Positions 41,804 through 51,284 of a stretch of DNA of 64,000 nt are shown piece by piece. The notes under the pieces were generated by a model. The model did no database searches, was not told where the DNA came from, and was given only the letters and a program-made list of their open reading frames with translations. Position 1 is the first letter of the stretch. Every line of letters starts with the position of its first letter. The translations under genes and the position numbers were made by a program. Source of the DNA: Rhodoplanes serenus (lineage in GTDB: Bacteria; Pseudomonadota; Alphaproteobacteria; Rhizobiales; Xanthobacteraceae); the NCBI GenBank assembly GCA_945897515.1, contig CAMDFO010000015.1:16187-80186 (forward strand), in the 5' to 3' direction.

Positions 41804-43732
41804 ATGAGCACTATTTTTGGCTTTGTTCGTTCCAAGTCGGGACGAATGTTCATGGTGTTTCTGGCGATCACTGCGGTCATCAGCGCCGCCGTGGCGAATT
41901 ACGTCCATCGTTCCACCTTGGCAACGTTTTTCGAGCAGAAGGCCACTGAAAAGGCCACGGCGCTGCAACTGGTCGACGCGTTCGTGACAACATATTCGCG
42001 GGTTCGTTCCCAGTTCGGGCAAGACGCGCCCGTACCAGCCACCTTTCGCGCCCACTCGATCGAAGACTTCAACAATAAACTCGGCACAAACGGAGTATTG
42101 GTGCTGCGGTGGGTCGGGCGCCAGGACCGGCAAATCAAAACGCCGCCTGCCGATGCCGAGATGGCCAAGACAATCGAAGAATTGGCCGCAACGACTGATC
42201 GTAAACCCCGGTCGGGGTTCGCAACCATCAACAACCAGCGCGTGATGAGAACCATCTATCCGTCACTGGCCGCCGAGCAGAGCTGCGTGAATTGCCACAA
42301 TCAGCTACAGCCGGCCGGGCAACAGTGGCGCCTGAACGATATGATGGGCGCGTTCGCGATAGACGTCCCGGTCGGGACATTCCTAGATGCCATCAAATTT
42401 CAAGGATTCATCGTTGCGCTCGGCCTGTTCCTGCCCCTGGCCGGAGTCGGAATGGCAATTTCGATCCTTCATTTCCGTCAATTGAGCGAGCGCGAATCCG
42501 CAACGTTACAAACCAGGACTCAAAACGCCCGATTCAACGCCGCGTTGAACAACATGACTCCGGGACTGTGCATGTTTGACGCCGACAGGCGGCTGGTGGT
42601 CTGGAATGAGCCCTATGTCCGCATGTATGCGCTGCCGCCCGAACTTGTGAAGGTCGGCACTTCACATAAAACAATCATCGCGCATCGTGTCTCAAGCGGC
42701 ATCCTCGCCGGAGATAATACCGACAGCGCGGCAGACCAAAAACTCGCGGCGTTGAGCGCGCATTCAACCGAAAAAACATCGAGCCGGGTCGACAAGCTCG
42801 CCGATGGTCGTCTGGTCAAGGTCACGCGGGCTCCGATGCAGGGCGGCGGATGGGTTGCAGTTCACGAGGATGTCACCGACCAAACCCGCCGCGATACGCT
42901 GGAATCGACCATTTCGTCATTCCGGCAACGAGTCGAAAACGTGTTCAAGACCGTGAGCGACAGCACCGTTGCGATGAAGACGACTGCAGCCGATCTGCTC
43001 CGCTCGTCCGAGAACACATCGGGGCGCGCCAGCGGAATGGTGCAGGCGTCGCGGGAGACCTCGACGAACGTCGAGAGTGCCGCGGTTGCGACAAGGCAGT
43101 TATCGGACTCGGTCGTAGAGATCAGCCGGCAAGTGAGCCAGACCACCGAAGTGGTGCGTAGTGCGGTGAGCAAGACCAGGGCGACGAACGATGCGTTCGT
43201 CGAGCTCACGAACGCAACGCAAAAGATCGGCGATGTCGTCAAGCTGATCCAGCAAATTGCCGGACAGACGAATCTGCTCGCTCTCAACGCCACCATTGAG
43301 GCCGCGCGAGCCGGCGAGGCCGGACGGGGCTTTGCCGTCGTTGCTTCCGAGGTCAAATCGCTTGCAGTGCAAACCGCCAAAGCAACCGAAGTGATCTCCG
43401 GTCAGATTTTGGCGGTCCAAGCTTCGACCAGGGGTGCTGTTGACGAAATCCAAAGCATCGAGAAGCACATGGACGAGATAAGCACCTATGCAAGTGACGT
43501 CGGTGCTGCGATCGGGCAACAAAGTGAGACGACCGATACAATCTCTGACAACGTATCGAACGCCGCACAGGAAACGAACAAGATCGCCGCGTTGCTCGGC
43601 GAAGTTGCCAGCGCCGCGGTTGCGACTCGCGCGTCGGCGGAGATTGTGTTGACAGCCTCGCAAGCGGTCGAGAGCGCGGTTGAGAACATGCGGGGCGAAG
43701 TCGACAGCTTCCTGCACAATGTCGCGGCCTGA
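41804..43732 (+). CDS. Methyl-accepting chemotaxis protein with CxxCH haem-type sensor domain
   Basis: A 642-residue chemoreceptor. Two membrane helices (about residues 14-34 and 200-225) enclose a periplasmic sensor with C161-x-x-C164-H165 in SCVNCHN, the covalent haem motif of Tll0287-like (DUF3365) domains. After the membrane comes a PAS-like region ([20 protein letters not shown]), then the long coiled-coil signalling part with the hairpin tip [20 protein letters not shown]. No CheR-binding pentapeptide is seen at the end. It should report redox, oxygen or nitric oxide state to CheA. No chemotaxis operon is in the window. Confidence 0.93.
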   Translation: MSTIFGFVRSKSGRMFMVFLAITAVISAAVANYVHRSTLATFFEQKATEKATALQLVDAFVTTYSRVRSQFGQDAPVPATFRAHSIEDFNNKLGTNGVLVLRWVGRQDRQIKTPPADAEMAKTIEELAATTDRKPRSGFATINNQRVMRTIYPSLAAEQSCVNCHNQLQPAGQQWRLNDMMGAFAIDVPVGTFLDAIKFQGFIVALGLFLPLAGVGMAISILHFRQLSERESATLQTRTQNARFNAALNNMTPGLCMFDADRRLVVWNEPYVRMYALPPELVKVGTSHKTIIAHRVSSGILAGDNTDSAADQKLAALSAHSTEKTSSRVDKLADGRLVKVTRAPMQGGGWVAVHEDVTDQTRRDTLESTISSFRQRVENVFKTVSDSTVAMKTTAADLLRSSENTSGRASGMVQASRETSTNVESAAVATRQLSDSVVEISRQVSQTTEVVRSAVSKTRATNDAFVELTNATQKIGDVVKLIQQIAGQTNLLALNATIEAARAGEAGRGFAVVASEVKSLAVQTAKATEVISGQILAVQASTRGAVDEIQSIEKHMDEISTYASDVGAAIGQQSETTDTISDNVSNAAQETNKIAALLGEVASAAVATRASAEIVLTASQAVESAVENMRGEVDSFLHNVAA

Positions 43733-43847
43733 CGGCGCACGTCGCTCGCGTCCGAGCGTCGGCTTCCACACGACAAGAAAAGCCCCCGTTGCGTTTTCCG
43801 CCGGCCTTTGCGATGCAGACGGGAGCAACATCCGGGAGAACATCGCC

Positions 43848-44231
43848 ATGGCCAGCCCGTCCCAGACCAATCCGCCGTCGATGGCCGCACCCGGTGGGCA
43901 CTACAGCCACGCCGTCGCCGGAGGCGGCTGCGTCTACGTGTCAGGCCAGCTCCCGATCGCGCCGGACGGCCGGAAGCTCAACGAAGAGCCGTTCGCTGCG
44001 CAGGCGCGGCAGGTGCTCGACAACGTGGCGCTGGCGCTGAAGGGCGCGGGCAGCGGCGTCGACAAATTGCTGCAGGTGCGGGTGTACGTGACCGACATCG
44101 CCGACTGGCCGGAGTTCAACACGCTCTATGCGCAATGGGCTGGCGCGGCGCGGCCGGCCCGCGCGGTGGTGCCGGTGCCGCAGCTCCACTACGGTTTCAA
44201 GATCGAGGTCGAGGCGGTGGCGCTGGCCTGA
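43848..44231 (+). CDS. RidA family protein
   Basis: A single-domain RidA protein of 127 residues that probably hydrolyses reactive enamines/imines. It has GGCVYVSGQLPIAPDGR at the family start, the helix QARQVLDNVALALKGAGSG, and VRVYVTDIADWPEFN. Unlike the triple-domain protein at 587-1942 it keeps the conserved arginine (RPARAVVPV). A ribosome site GGGAG precedes the ATG. Its last 43 bp overlap the 3' end of the convergent glpD gene. Confidence 0.93.
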   Translation: MASPSQTNPPSMAAPGGHYSHAVAGGGCVYVSGQLPIAPDGRKLNEEPFAAQARQVLDNVALALKGAGSGVDKLLQVRVYVTDIADWPEFNTLYAQWAGAARPARAVVPVPQLHYGFKIEVEAVALA

Positions 44232-45709
44232 GCCGCCGCGCTTTCCATGAACGCCGTCAGCGCGGCCTTCTCGTTCGCCGTCAGTCTCAATCCCAGCTTG
44301 GTGCGTCGCCACAGCACATCATCGGCGGTGCGCGCCCACTCGTGCGCCATCAGGTAACGCACCTCGGCGGCGGTGAGATCGCCGAAGCTCGGGCCGAGCG
44401 CGTCGCGGCTGGTGGCTTCGCCGAGCACGCGATTGAGCCGCGTGCCATAGGCGCGCACCAGCCGGCGCGTCTCGTCCTCGGACAGGAACGGCCAAGCTTG
44501 CCGCGCCTCCGTTACCAGCGTCTCCAGCGCGTCCCACGGGAATTCGCCGCCGGGCAGCGGCACTTCAGCCGTCCACGGCGGGCGGCCCTGGAAAAAGTGC
44601 GCCAGCCGGCCGACCGCAGCCTCGGCCAGCCGGCGATAGGTCGTGATCTTGCCGCCGTAGACGGTAAGCACCGGCGCCTGGCGGAATTTCTCGTCGAGCG
44701 TGAGGTGATAGTCGCGGGTGACGTCCTCCGGCTTGCCGGCGCCGTCGTCGTGCAGCGAGCGCACGCCGGCAAAGGTCCACACCACGTGCTCCGGGCCGAT
44801 CGGTTCGCGGAAATATTCGCTCGCGGCCTGGCAGAGGTAGATCACCTCCTGCGCGCTCGGCGCCATGCCGTCGAGCTCGCCGGAAAATTCCTGGTCGGTG
44901 GTGCCGATCAGCGTGAAGTCGCCGGCGAACGGCAGTGCGAACACCACGCGCTTGTCGGCGTTCTGGAAAATATAGCCGCGGTCGTGGTCGAACAATTTGC
45001 GGACCACGATGTGGCTGCCCTTGACCAGGCGCACCGGCGGCCGGCCGGGCAACCGCAGAATCGTCTCGGCCACGATGCCGACCCAGGGACCCGCGGCATT
45101 GACCAGGACGCGCGCGGTCGCGACGTCGCGGCGGCCCTGCTCGTTGAGGATCAGCCGCCATTCGCCCTCGCGCTCGGCGCGCGTGACCTTGGTGCGGGTG
45201 CGGATGACGGCGCCGCGTTCGGCGGCGTCGAGCGCGTTGAGCACCACCAGGCGCGCGTCGTCGACCCAGCAATCGGAATATTCGAAGCCATAACGAAAGC
45301 GCCGCTTGAGCGCCGCGCCGACGGTGTTGTGCGTGAGGTCGACGGTGCGCGTCGGAGGCAAAATCTCCCGGCCGCCCAGCCGGTCGTAGAGGAACAGGCC
45401 AAGCCGGACGAGCCACGCCGAGCGCGGACCGGGATAGGCCGGCAGCACGATGCGCAGCGGACGGATGATGTGCGGCGCGAGCCGCAGCAGCCGCTCGCGC
45501 TCGGCCAGCGCCTCGCGCACCAGCCGGACCGCACCGTGCTCCAGATAGCGCAAGCCGCCGTGGATCAGCTTGGTCGAGGCCGACGAGGTGCCGGCGGCCA
45601 GGTCGTTCTGCTCGACCAGCAGCACGCGAAGGCCGCGGCCGGCGGCGTCGCGGGCGATGCCGGTCCCGTTGATGCCGCCGCCGATGATGGCGAGATCGAA
45701 GTCGGCCAT
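44189..45709 (-). CDS. glpD: Glycerol-3-phosphate dehydrogenase (FAD)
   Basis: Membrane-associated flavoenzyme passing electrons from glycerol-3-phosphate to quinone, giving dihydroxyacetone phosphate. FAD-binding IIGGGINGTGIARDAAGRG is at residues 8-26, LATGTSS-like LAAGTSSASTKLIHGGLRYL follows, and the C-terminal GLR-type segment LTAAEVRYLMAHEWARTADD carries the usual family end. The 506-residue length is normal. It complements glycerol kinase downstream. The last 43 bases run through the end of the convergent ridA-like gene. Confidence 0.96.
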   Translation of the reverse strand: MADFDLAIIGGGINGTGIARDAAGRGLRVLLVEQNDLAAGTSSASTKLIHGGLRYLEHGAVRLVREALAERERLLRLAPHIIRPLRIVLPAYPGPRSAWLVRLGLFLYDRLGGREILPPTRTVDLTHNTVGAALKRRFRYGFEYSDCWVDDARLVVLNALDAAERGAVIRTRTKVTRAEREGEWRLILNEQGRRDVATARVLVNAAGPWVGIVAETILRLPGRPPVRLVKGSHIVVRKLFDHDRGYIFQNADKRVVFALPFAGDFTLIGTTDQEFSGELDGMAPSAQEVIYLCQAASEYFREPIGPEHVVWTFAGVRSLHDDGAGKPEDVTRDYHLTLDEKFRQAPVLTVYGGKITTYRRLAEAAVGRLAHFFQGRPPWTAEVPLPGGEFPWDALETLVTEARQAWPFLSEDETRRLVRAYGTRLNRVLGEATSRDALGPSFGDLTAAEVRYLMAHEWARTADDVLWRRTKLGLRLTANEKAALTAFMESAAAQASATASTSILKP

Positions 45710-45839
45710 GCCGCCCCGTTGATTCGTTTCGCCGGCAGGATGCGCGCGTTGGCTGGGCGGCTCAAGCGGCGGCGGACAGCCGCGTGCGGCGATTTTCGCG
45801 CTTCGGCGGCGTGCCGCGACCGGCTAACATGCAGCCGCA

Positions 45840-46283
45840 ATGGGAAGCATGGCGGATACGATGCGTGCGTGGGCTGACGTTCGAACGATCGGCGCGCTGG
45901 CTGGCGCTGCGATGTTGCTGGCAGCGTGCGGGTCGACCGCGCCGCCGCCGGTGGTCGAAAATCTGGTGCCCGCCGATTACAAGGCTCCGATCATGGAGGC
46001 GGTTCATCGCCTGGTCGACGATCCGACCGGCATCCGCGATGCGGTCATCGCGGAACCGACCTTGAAGCAGCACGGCAATGTAACGCGCTATGTCGCGTGC
46101 TTCCGGTTCAACGCCAAAAACAATCAGGGTCAATACACCGGCATCAGGGAGATGGCCGGCTTCTATTACGGCGGCCGGCTGACGCAGATCACCAACGTCG
46201 ACCGCGCGCTGTGCGGCGGCGTCAACTATCAGCCGTTCCCGGAGCTGATGCGGATGTGCCGGGAGATCAACTGCAAGACGTGA
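45840..46283 (+). CDS. Small lipoprotein
   Basis: A 147-residue protein with a lipobox LLAACG: the leader helix ALAGAAMLLAAC ends at a cysteine near residue 30, so the mature protein is lipid-anchored in the envelope. The body is compact (PADYKAPIMEAVHRLVDDPT, RYVACFRFNAKNNQGQYTG, MRMCREINC) with three further cysteines. In-frame ATGs at 45849 and 45861 are possible starts. The family is common in Hyphomicrobiales but unnamed to me. Confidence 0.75.
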   Translation: MGSMADTMRAWADVRTIGALAGAAMLLAACGSTAPPPVVENLVPADYKAPIMEAVHRLVDDPTGIRDAVIAEPTLKQHGNVTRYVACFRFNAKNNQGQYTGIREMAGFYYGGRLTQITNVDRALCGGVNYQPFPELMRMCREINCKT

Positions 46284-46287
46284 GCGG

Positions 46288-47319
46288 CTAGCCCAGCTCG
46301 TTTCGCACGATCGCCGCGCCCTCGCTCAGCGCCTTGAGCTTTGCGAACGCCAGCTCGCGGGTGAGGTATTTCATCCCGCAATCGGGCGCGGGCACGAGCC
46401 GCCTGGCGTCGATGTATTTCAGCGCCGCCCTGATCCGCTCCGCGACCTTGGCCGGCGTTTCCGCTTCCGGATCGGCCAGATCGATGACGCCGAGCACGAT
46501 GGTCTTGTCCGAGAAATCCTTCAGGATGCCGAGATCGAGCTTGGGCTGGGCGGCCTCGATGGAAATCTGGTCGGCGGCGCTGCCCGCAAGCTGCGGCAGG
46601 AACGAATAGCCCGCCGGCTTCTCGGTGTGCACCACCGCGGCGTAGCCGAAGCACAGGTGCACGATGGTCGGCACCTTCAATCCTGCGAGCGCCCGGTTGA
46701 GCGCCGGCACCGCGATGCGCTTGGCGGCGTCGGGATCGTTGCGCAGCCACGGATCGTCGATCTGGATGACGTCGGCGCCGGCGGCTTGCAGGTCGTGCGC
46801 CTCCTCGTTCACGGCGACGGCGAAATCCATCACCATTTCGTCGGCGTCCTTGTAGAACTCGTTCTTGGCCTGCTGCGCCATGGTGAAGGGACCGGGCAGC
46901 GTGATCTTGGCCTTGCGGCTGGTGTTCTTGCGCAGGAACGCCATGTCGCTCACCTCGACCGGCGCCTTGCGGCGCACCTTGCCGACCACGCGCGGCACGC
47001 TGACCGAACGTCCGGCGCGGTTGGTGATCACGGCAGGATTGTCGTTGTCGATGCCGTCGAGCGCGGTGGCGAAGCGGTTGGAATAGCTCTCGCGGCGCAT
47101 CTCTCCGTCGGTGATGATGTCGATGCCGGCGCGCTCCATATCGCGGATCGCCAGCAATGTCGCGTCGTCCTGCGCCTCCGCGAGATAGGCCTCCGGCACC
47201 CGCCAGAGCTCATGCACGCGCACCCGTGGGACCATGGTCTTGAGCAGAGCGCGATCGACCAGCCAATCCGGTTGTGGGTAGCTGCCCACTACGGTGGTCG
47301 GCAGCAGGCGGTCGCTCAT
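46288..47319 (-). CDS. MetE-C-terminal-like methyltransferase (cobalamin-independent methionine synthase family)
   Basis: A 343-residue protein covering only the catalytic barrel of MetE. It starts with TTVVGSYPQPDW, and has ITDGEMRRESYSNRF, IQIDDPWLRNDPD and the zinc ligands in IVHLCFGY (His-x-Cys) and PDCGMKYL (Cys). Full MetE has about 750 residues; short forms like this often use other methyl donors (for example S-methylmethionine or aromatic O-methyl compounds). The ATG at 47319 has GGAG nine bases upstream. It is divergent from a Bug receptor gene. Confidence 0.9.
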   Translation of the reverse strand: MSDRLLPTTVVGSYPQPDWLVDRALLKTMVPRVRVHELWRVPEAYLAEAQDDATLLAIRDMERAGIDIITDGEMRRESYSNRFATALDGIDNDNPAVITNRAGRSVSVPRVVGKVRRKAPVEVSDMAFLRKNTSRKAKITLPGPFTMAQQAKNEFYKDADEMVMDFAVAVNEEAHDLQAAGADVIQIDDPWLRNDPDAAKRIAVPALNRALAGLKVPTIVHLCFGYAAVVHTEKPAGYSFLPQLAGSAADQISIEAAQPKLDLGILKDFSDKTIVLGVIDLADPEAETPAKVAERIRAALKYIDARRLVPAPDCGMKYLTRELAFAKLKALSEGAAIVRNELG

Positions 47320-47403
47320 GTCGGTCTCCACAGGGCTTGTACACGCTGCCGCACATCAAGCATGCTTTCGGGCAAGAGAAAACAACTTGAAGGGGAGGCT
47401 CGC

Positions 47404-48405
47404 ATGGCCACGCGACGGGAATTTCTGGCGCTTGCAGGCGCCGCAGGATTGGCGGGGACAGGTCTCGGCATCGCACCGGCAGGGGCTCAGACCCAGGTCG
47501 GCGGCTGGCCGTCGCGCCCGATCCGCGTGATCTCGCCGACCGCGACCGGCGGGCCGGGCCAGAACTTCCGGATCTACGCCGATCATCTCAAGGACACGTT
47601 CGGCCAGAGCTTCGTGCTGGAGAACATTGCCGGCGGCTCGGGCTCGGTCGGCTGCATGGCGGTGGCACGCGCCGCGCCGGACGGCCACACGCTGCTGCTG
47701 GCGTCCAACAGCCACATCATTCTGGCTCCGCTGGTACTCACCGGCTCGCCGGTCAACGTCAAGCGCGACTTCACGCCGATCGCGCTGATGTTCACCTTCC
47801 CGTTCCTGCTGGTGGCGCATCCGGACCTGGGGGTAAAGACGCTCAAGGAGTTCGTGGACTACGCCAAGGCGCGGCCGGGGCAGCTCAACTGGGGCTCCCC
47901 TGGCGTCGGCACCGGCGGCCATCTGGTGACCGAACTGCTGCTGAAGCAGACCGGCATCACCGGCCAGCACATCCCCTACCCGGGCACGACCCAGCAACTG
48001 CTCGCCGCCGCGGCCGGCACGCTGCAATTCACCTTCGACACGCCAGGCAATTCCAAGGGCGTGCGGGACGCCGGCAAGGTGATCGGGCTCGCCGTGACCG
48101 GAACCAAGCGCTCGAACTCCGCACCTGAGGTGCCGACCTTCAAGGAACTGGGCTACGACGGCTTCGAGGACCTGCACGTCGCCAACGGCGTGCTGGCGCC
48201 TAAGGGCACGCCGGACGCCATCGTGCGGGCGTTCAACCGCGAGATGGTCAAGCTCAATTCGGCCGGCCCGGTCCGCGACCGGTTCGTGAGCGCGTCCTAC
48301 GAGCCCGGAATCATCTCGCCGGAACAATACGGCGAGATGATCGACCGCGAGCTCAAGCAATGGGGCGATATCGTTCGCGAGACCGGCGTGCAGATCAAGA
48401 CTTGA
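47404..48405 (+). CDS. Bug/TctC-family periplasmic receptor (second of four)
   Basis: A 333-residue receptor exported by Tat: TRREFLALAGAAGLAGTGLG is a twin-arginine leader. The mature start GWPSRPIRVISPTATGGPGQ is the Bug pattern with a slightly altered Gly-rich loop; PDGHTLLLASNSH and KARPGQLNWGSPG follow. The ATG at 47404 has AGGGGAGG; the longer frame upstream is only shadow sequence of the methyltransferase gene. A VOC protein gene follows after a REP palindrome. Confidence 0.93.
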   Translation: MATRREFLALAGAAGLAGTGLGIAPAGAQTQVGGWPSRPIRVISPTATGGPGQNFRIYADHLKDTFGQSFVLENIAGGSGSVGCMAVARAAPDGHTLLLASNSHIILAPLVLTGSPVNVKRDFTPIALMFTFPFLLVAHPDLGVKTLKEFVDYAKARPGQLNWGSPGVGTGGHLVTELLLKQTGITGQHIPYPGTTQQLLAAAAGTLQFTFDTPGNSKGVRDAGKVIGLAVTGTKRSNSAPEVPTFKELGYDGFEDLHVANGVLAPKGTPDAIVRAFNREMVKLNSAGPVRDRFVSASYEPGIISPEQYGEMIDRELKQWGDIVRETGVQIKT

Positions 48406-48427
48406 GGCATTCAACGCAGGACGATGG

Positions 48428-48450
48428 ACCCGCGGGTCAAGCCCGCGGGT
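48428..48450. repeat. REP palindrome before the VOC protein gene
   Basis: ACCCGCGGG (48428-48436) and CCCGCGGGT (48442-48450) form a perfect 9-bp stem with loop TCAAG. Read as protein it gives the MDPRVKPAGDS-type text that often starts over-extended gene calls in Hyphomicrobiales, so the ATG at 48424 is not the real start of the following gene. Confidence 0.85.
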
Positions 48451-48495
48451 GACAGCTTCAAACGGGGCAACAGATCGCCTCACAGGAACACCGAC

Positions 48496-49521
48496 GTGCC
48501 GATTCCCAAGACCAACTTCAATCCGCCGTTCAACATCACGCGCGCCAGCCACCTGATCTTCACCGCGCGCGATCTCGCCCGGAGCCGCGAGTTCTACACC
48601 GAGGTGATGGGCTTGATCGTCAGCGACGAGGACGCCAATACGATCTGGCTGCGCGGCGTGGAGGAGCGCGCGCATCATTCGTTGACGCTGAAGAAGACCA
48701 CCGGCCAACCGCAATGCGAGCGCGTCGGCTTTCGCGTGTTCATGGACGAGGACCTCGACAAGGCCAAGGCGCATTTCGACAAGACCGGAACGCAGGCGAA
48801 ATTCGTCGAGGTGCCCCATCAGGGCCGCACGCTGCACTTCAGCGATCCGGCCGGCACACCGGTCGAACTCGTCGCCACCATGAAGACCGTGCCGCGCATG
48901 CACACCAAGATTCACAGCCACCGCGGCGCCGGCGCGCTGCGCATGGATCACTACCAGGTGCTGGTGCCGGACGTGCTCGAAACCGCGAAGTTCTACATGG
49001 ACCTCGGGTTTCGCATTTCCGATTATCTCTACGTCGAGGCCGCGCAACGCGTGGTCGGCACGTTCCTCCATCGCAAGGACAACCCCTGGGACATCGTGTT
49101 CCTGATGCGCGGCGGCCCGCGCTTCCATCACGGCGGCTATGTGGTCGAGCAATTCGAGGACATCGTCCGAGCCTGTGACGTCGCCGGCAATCTCGGCTTC
49201 GGCGACCGGATCGAACACGGCCCCGGCCGCCACGGTCACCAGCACTCCTATTATCTGTACGTGCGCGACCCCGACGGTCACCGTACCGAATTGCTGCTGC
49301 CTGGCATCCAGATCATCGACATCGACGACGAGCCGGTGATGTGCCCGGTCGTGCCGAACGCGAACTCCAACCTGTGGGGCCTGCCGGCGCCGAAGAGCTG
49401 GGTCGAGGAAGCGACGAATTTCGCGGGCGTCGAGGCGAAGATTCCCGCGGTACAGGGCTCGCCGATGACCGCCGAACGATGGCTGGCGGAGAAGAAGCCG
49501 GACGCGGTGGCGGAGGGATGA
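48496..49521 (+). CDS. Two-domain VOC protein, extradiol (catechol 2,3-) dioxygenase-like
   Basis: A 341-residue protein with two vicinal-oxygen-chelate units. Unit 1 has TRASHLIFTARDL and LHFSDPAGTPVELVAT; unit 2 has RMDHYQVLVPDVLETAKFYM and YYLYVRDPDGHRTELLLPG. The His, His and Glu positions for a metal are all present in unit 2, as in HpaD-type ring-cleavage dioxygenases, so it probably opens a catechol-like ring using Fe(II). The GTG at 48496 with AGGA is chosen; a longer start lies in a REP element. Confidence 0.88.
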   Translation: MPIPKTNFNPPFNITRASHLIFTARDLARSREFYTEVMGLIVSDEDANTIWLRGVEERAHHSLTLKKTTGQPQCERVGFRVFMDEDLDKAKAHFDKTGTQAKFVEVPHQGRTLHFSDPAGTPVELVATMKTVPRMHTKIHSHRGAGALRMDHYQVLVPDVLETAKFYMDLGFRISDYLYVEAAQRVVGTFLHRKDNPWDIVFLMRGGPRFHHGGYVVEQFEDIVRACDVAGNLGFGDRIEHGPGRHGHQHSYYLYVRDPDGHRTELLLPGIQIIDIDDEPVMCPVVPNANSNLWGLPAPKSWVEEATNFAGVEAKIPAVQGSPMTAERWLAEKKPDAVAEG

Positions 49522-49588
49522 GAGCTTGACTTCGGGCCTCGGCTCCCGGAGAGCTTGACCCATCCGTTACATCCCAGGAGCGCCCCGC

Positions 49589-49852
49589 ATGGCAAGCCGC
49601 CCCGAAACGCTATCGGTCCCCAAGAAGCCGCCCGCCGCGGTCGAGGAAAACCTGCCCGAGCCGATCGGCCAGCGCCGCCCGACGCAGGAGCGCTACCGCC
49701 TGCAAGTGGACCGGCAGACCAAGTCGTCCCACGCGACCTTCGAGGCCGCCGAAAAACTCGGGCTGGCCATCAAGAAGAAGCACCCGATCGTCCAGATCGC
49801 GGTTTACGACGCGGTCGAAAGCACCAACACGATCGTCGATGTGAAGGACTAG
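49589..49852 (+). CDS. Small hypothetical protein, 87 aa
   Basis: A basic, soluble protein: Pro-rich start (LSVPKKPPAAVEENLPEPIG), then RYRLQVDRQTKSSHATFEAA, a helix AEKLGLAIKKKHPI and strand VQIAVYDAVES. A ribosome site (CAGGAG) supports the ATG. The body resembles small conserved proteins of Hyphomicrobiales, perhaps a ligand-binding or DNA-related fold, but there is no assignable domain. It lies between the VOC gene and the convergent Rieske gene. Confidence 0.7.
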   Translation: MASRPETLSVPKKPPAAVEENLPEPIGQRRPTQERYRLQVDRQTKSSHATFEAAEKLGLAIKKKHPIVQIAVYDAVESTNTIVDVKD

Positions 49853-49891
49853 GGCCCGCCTGCTCTAGCCACTTGCGGCACTTCGCGGGCG

Positions 49892-51151
49892 TTAAGCCTT
49901 CGCCACGCCAATGGCCTGCTCGAACTCGGCGCGCACCTGCGCCGGCTGGCCATAGTGGAACCGAAATCCATTGATCAGCCGGTCCTTGAGCAGCGGATGG
50001 TTCTTGAATTCCGCGAATGTTACGCCTTCGGTGTTCAGCTTCCGCGACATATTGGGAAGCTCCACGCATTTCGCCGCGCTGGGATCGCGTAGCACGCCCA
50101 TCGGGTCGCGGCCCGCGGCGACCGCCTCCATCTCCGAAAAGAAGCGCTGGCGCATCATCGAAATCCCGACGTCGCTGGAGCGGAGATTTTCCTTGGTGCG
50201 ATCCGCGATGACGCCCTGGCCGACCCAGGCGACAATATCCTGATTGATGACGTGGCTGCCGATCCAGCGACCCTGCGCATCCTTGATCGGACTCCGCCAT
50301 GTCGGCACCGATCCCTGCACGTAGGGCTCGCGGTCTTTCGGCACCCGCACGAAGAACCACGCCACGCTCAGCGTGTTCTCGTCGTCCACCGGCACGCGCC
50401 ACTCGAAATGGCTGCCGAGATAGAAGCCGTTCGGCCAGAGCGCGAGCCGGCCGACGTTCCAATAGACGCTGTCCGCGGGCTGGCCCTCGCGCACGCGCTT
50501 GTAGATCAGACCGTGCGGGAACTCCTCGAACTTGATCTTGAGATGCTTGGCCGCCGCGTTGATGTCGTCGCCGCGCAGCCGGTTGCTCCAGTTGTCGTGC
50601 ATCCATTCGAAGTGCACGGGGTCGCAGGAGTTCTCCTGGCACTGGAACCAGTTGCACGGCACGTCGGCGAGCACGATCTCGCGGAAGCCGTTGCCCCAGG
50701 TGAACGGCTCCCAGATCGGCAGTTCGGGCGTGGGCTGCGGGCCCATGTAGGCCCAGAGCAGACCCGCCACCTCGCGCACCGGATAGCCGGCGATCTTGCA
50801 GCCGGCCTTCGATGGACGCGGGCTGGTGGTGTCCTCGAACGGTTGCTCGATGCATTGGCCGGTCTCGTCCATCAGCCAGCCGTGATAGCTGCAACGGATG
50901 CCGTTCGGCTCGACCCAGCCGTTGGCCATGTCGGCGCGGCGGTGCGGGCAATGCCGGTCGACCAGACCGAACGTGCCGCTTTGATCCTTGTAGAGCACCA
51001 GATTCTCGCCCATGAGGCGGATCGGCTTGATCGACATCGTCTCGAACTCGGACGCGCCGCCGATCGGCATCCAATAGCGGCGCAGCAGTTCGCCCATCGG
51101 CGTTCCGGGACCGACACGGACCAGCATTTCGTTCTTATCGGCGGTGAGCAC
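49892..51151 (-). CDS. Rieske-type aromatic ring-hydroxylating oxygenase, alpha subunit
   Basis: A 419-residue oxygenase component. The Rieske cluster ligands are C-x-H in RHCPHRRADM and C-x2-H in CSYHGWLMDE; the mononuclear iron site shows VHFEWMHDNW. The overall pattern (RVGPGTPMGELLRRYWMP at the start) is that of phthalate-4,5-dioxygenase/VanA-type enzymes. The start is probably the GTG at 51151, where homologues begin and GGAG is well placed; a TTG upstream is less likely. No reductase or ferredoxin gene is adjacent, so electrons come from a partner coded elsewhere. Confidence 0.92.
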   Translation of the reverse strand: MLTADKNEMLVRVGPGTPMGELLRRYWMPIGGASEFETMSIKPIRLMGENLVLYKDQSGTFGLVDRHCPHRRADMANGWVEPNGIRCSYHGWLMDETGQCIEQPFEDTTSPRPSKAGCKIAGYPVREVAGLLWAYMGPQPTPELPIWEPFTWGNGFREIVLADVPCNWFQCQENSCDPVHFEWMHDNWSNRLRGDDINAAAKHLKIKFEEFPHGLIYKRVREGQPADSVYWNVGRLALWPNGFYLGSHFEWRVPVDDENTLSVAWFFVRVPKDREPYVQGSVPTWRSPIKDAQGRWIGSHVINQDIVAWVGQGVIADRTKENLRSSDVGISMMRQRFFSEMEAVAAGRDPMGVLRDPSAAKCVELPNMSRKLNTEGVTFAEFKNHPLLKDRLINGFRFHYGQPAQVRAEFEQAIGVAKA

Positions 51152-51284
51152 GCCATCGTCTCCATGCAGTTGCAGCAATGCGCTTCCGAGCCGTGCTGAA
51201 CATTGCTATCGTTTGCGCCGGTTTGGAAGCCATCGCGGGCCGGTTGAGAGGCCCAATCCAGGCAAGCCGAGCGGGAGAACGACG

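Noticed and set aside
46627..47403. 259-residue N-terminal extension of the Bug receptor gene at 47404
   Set aside because: It lies antisense to the MetE-like gene and reads as shadow sequence. The Tat leader and ribosome site at 47404 mark the true start. The same logic removed the extensions before 52241, 61355, 5334-6103 and 34942.
51152..51178. Upstream TTG start of the Rieske oxygenase
   Set aside because: The GTG at 51151 matches where homologues begin and has GGAG at the right distance.
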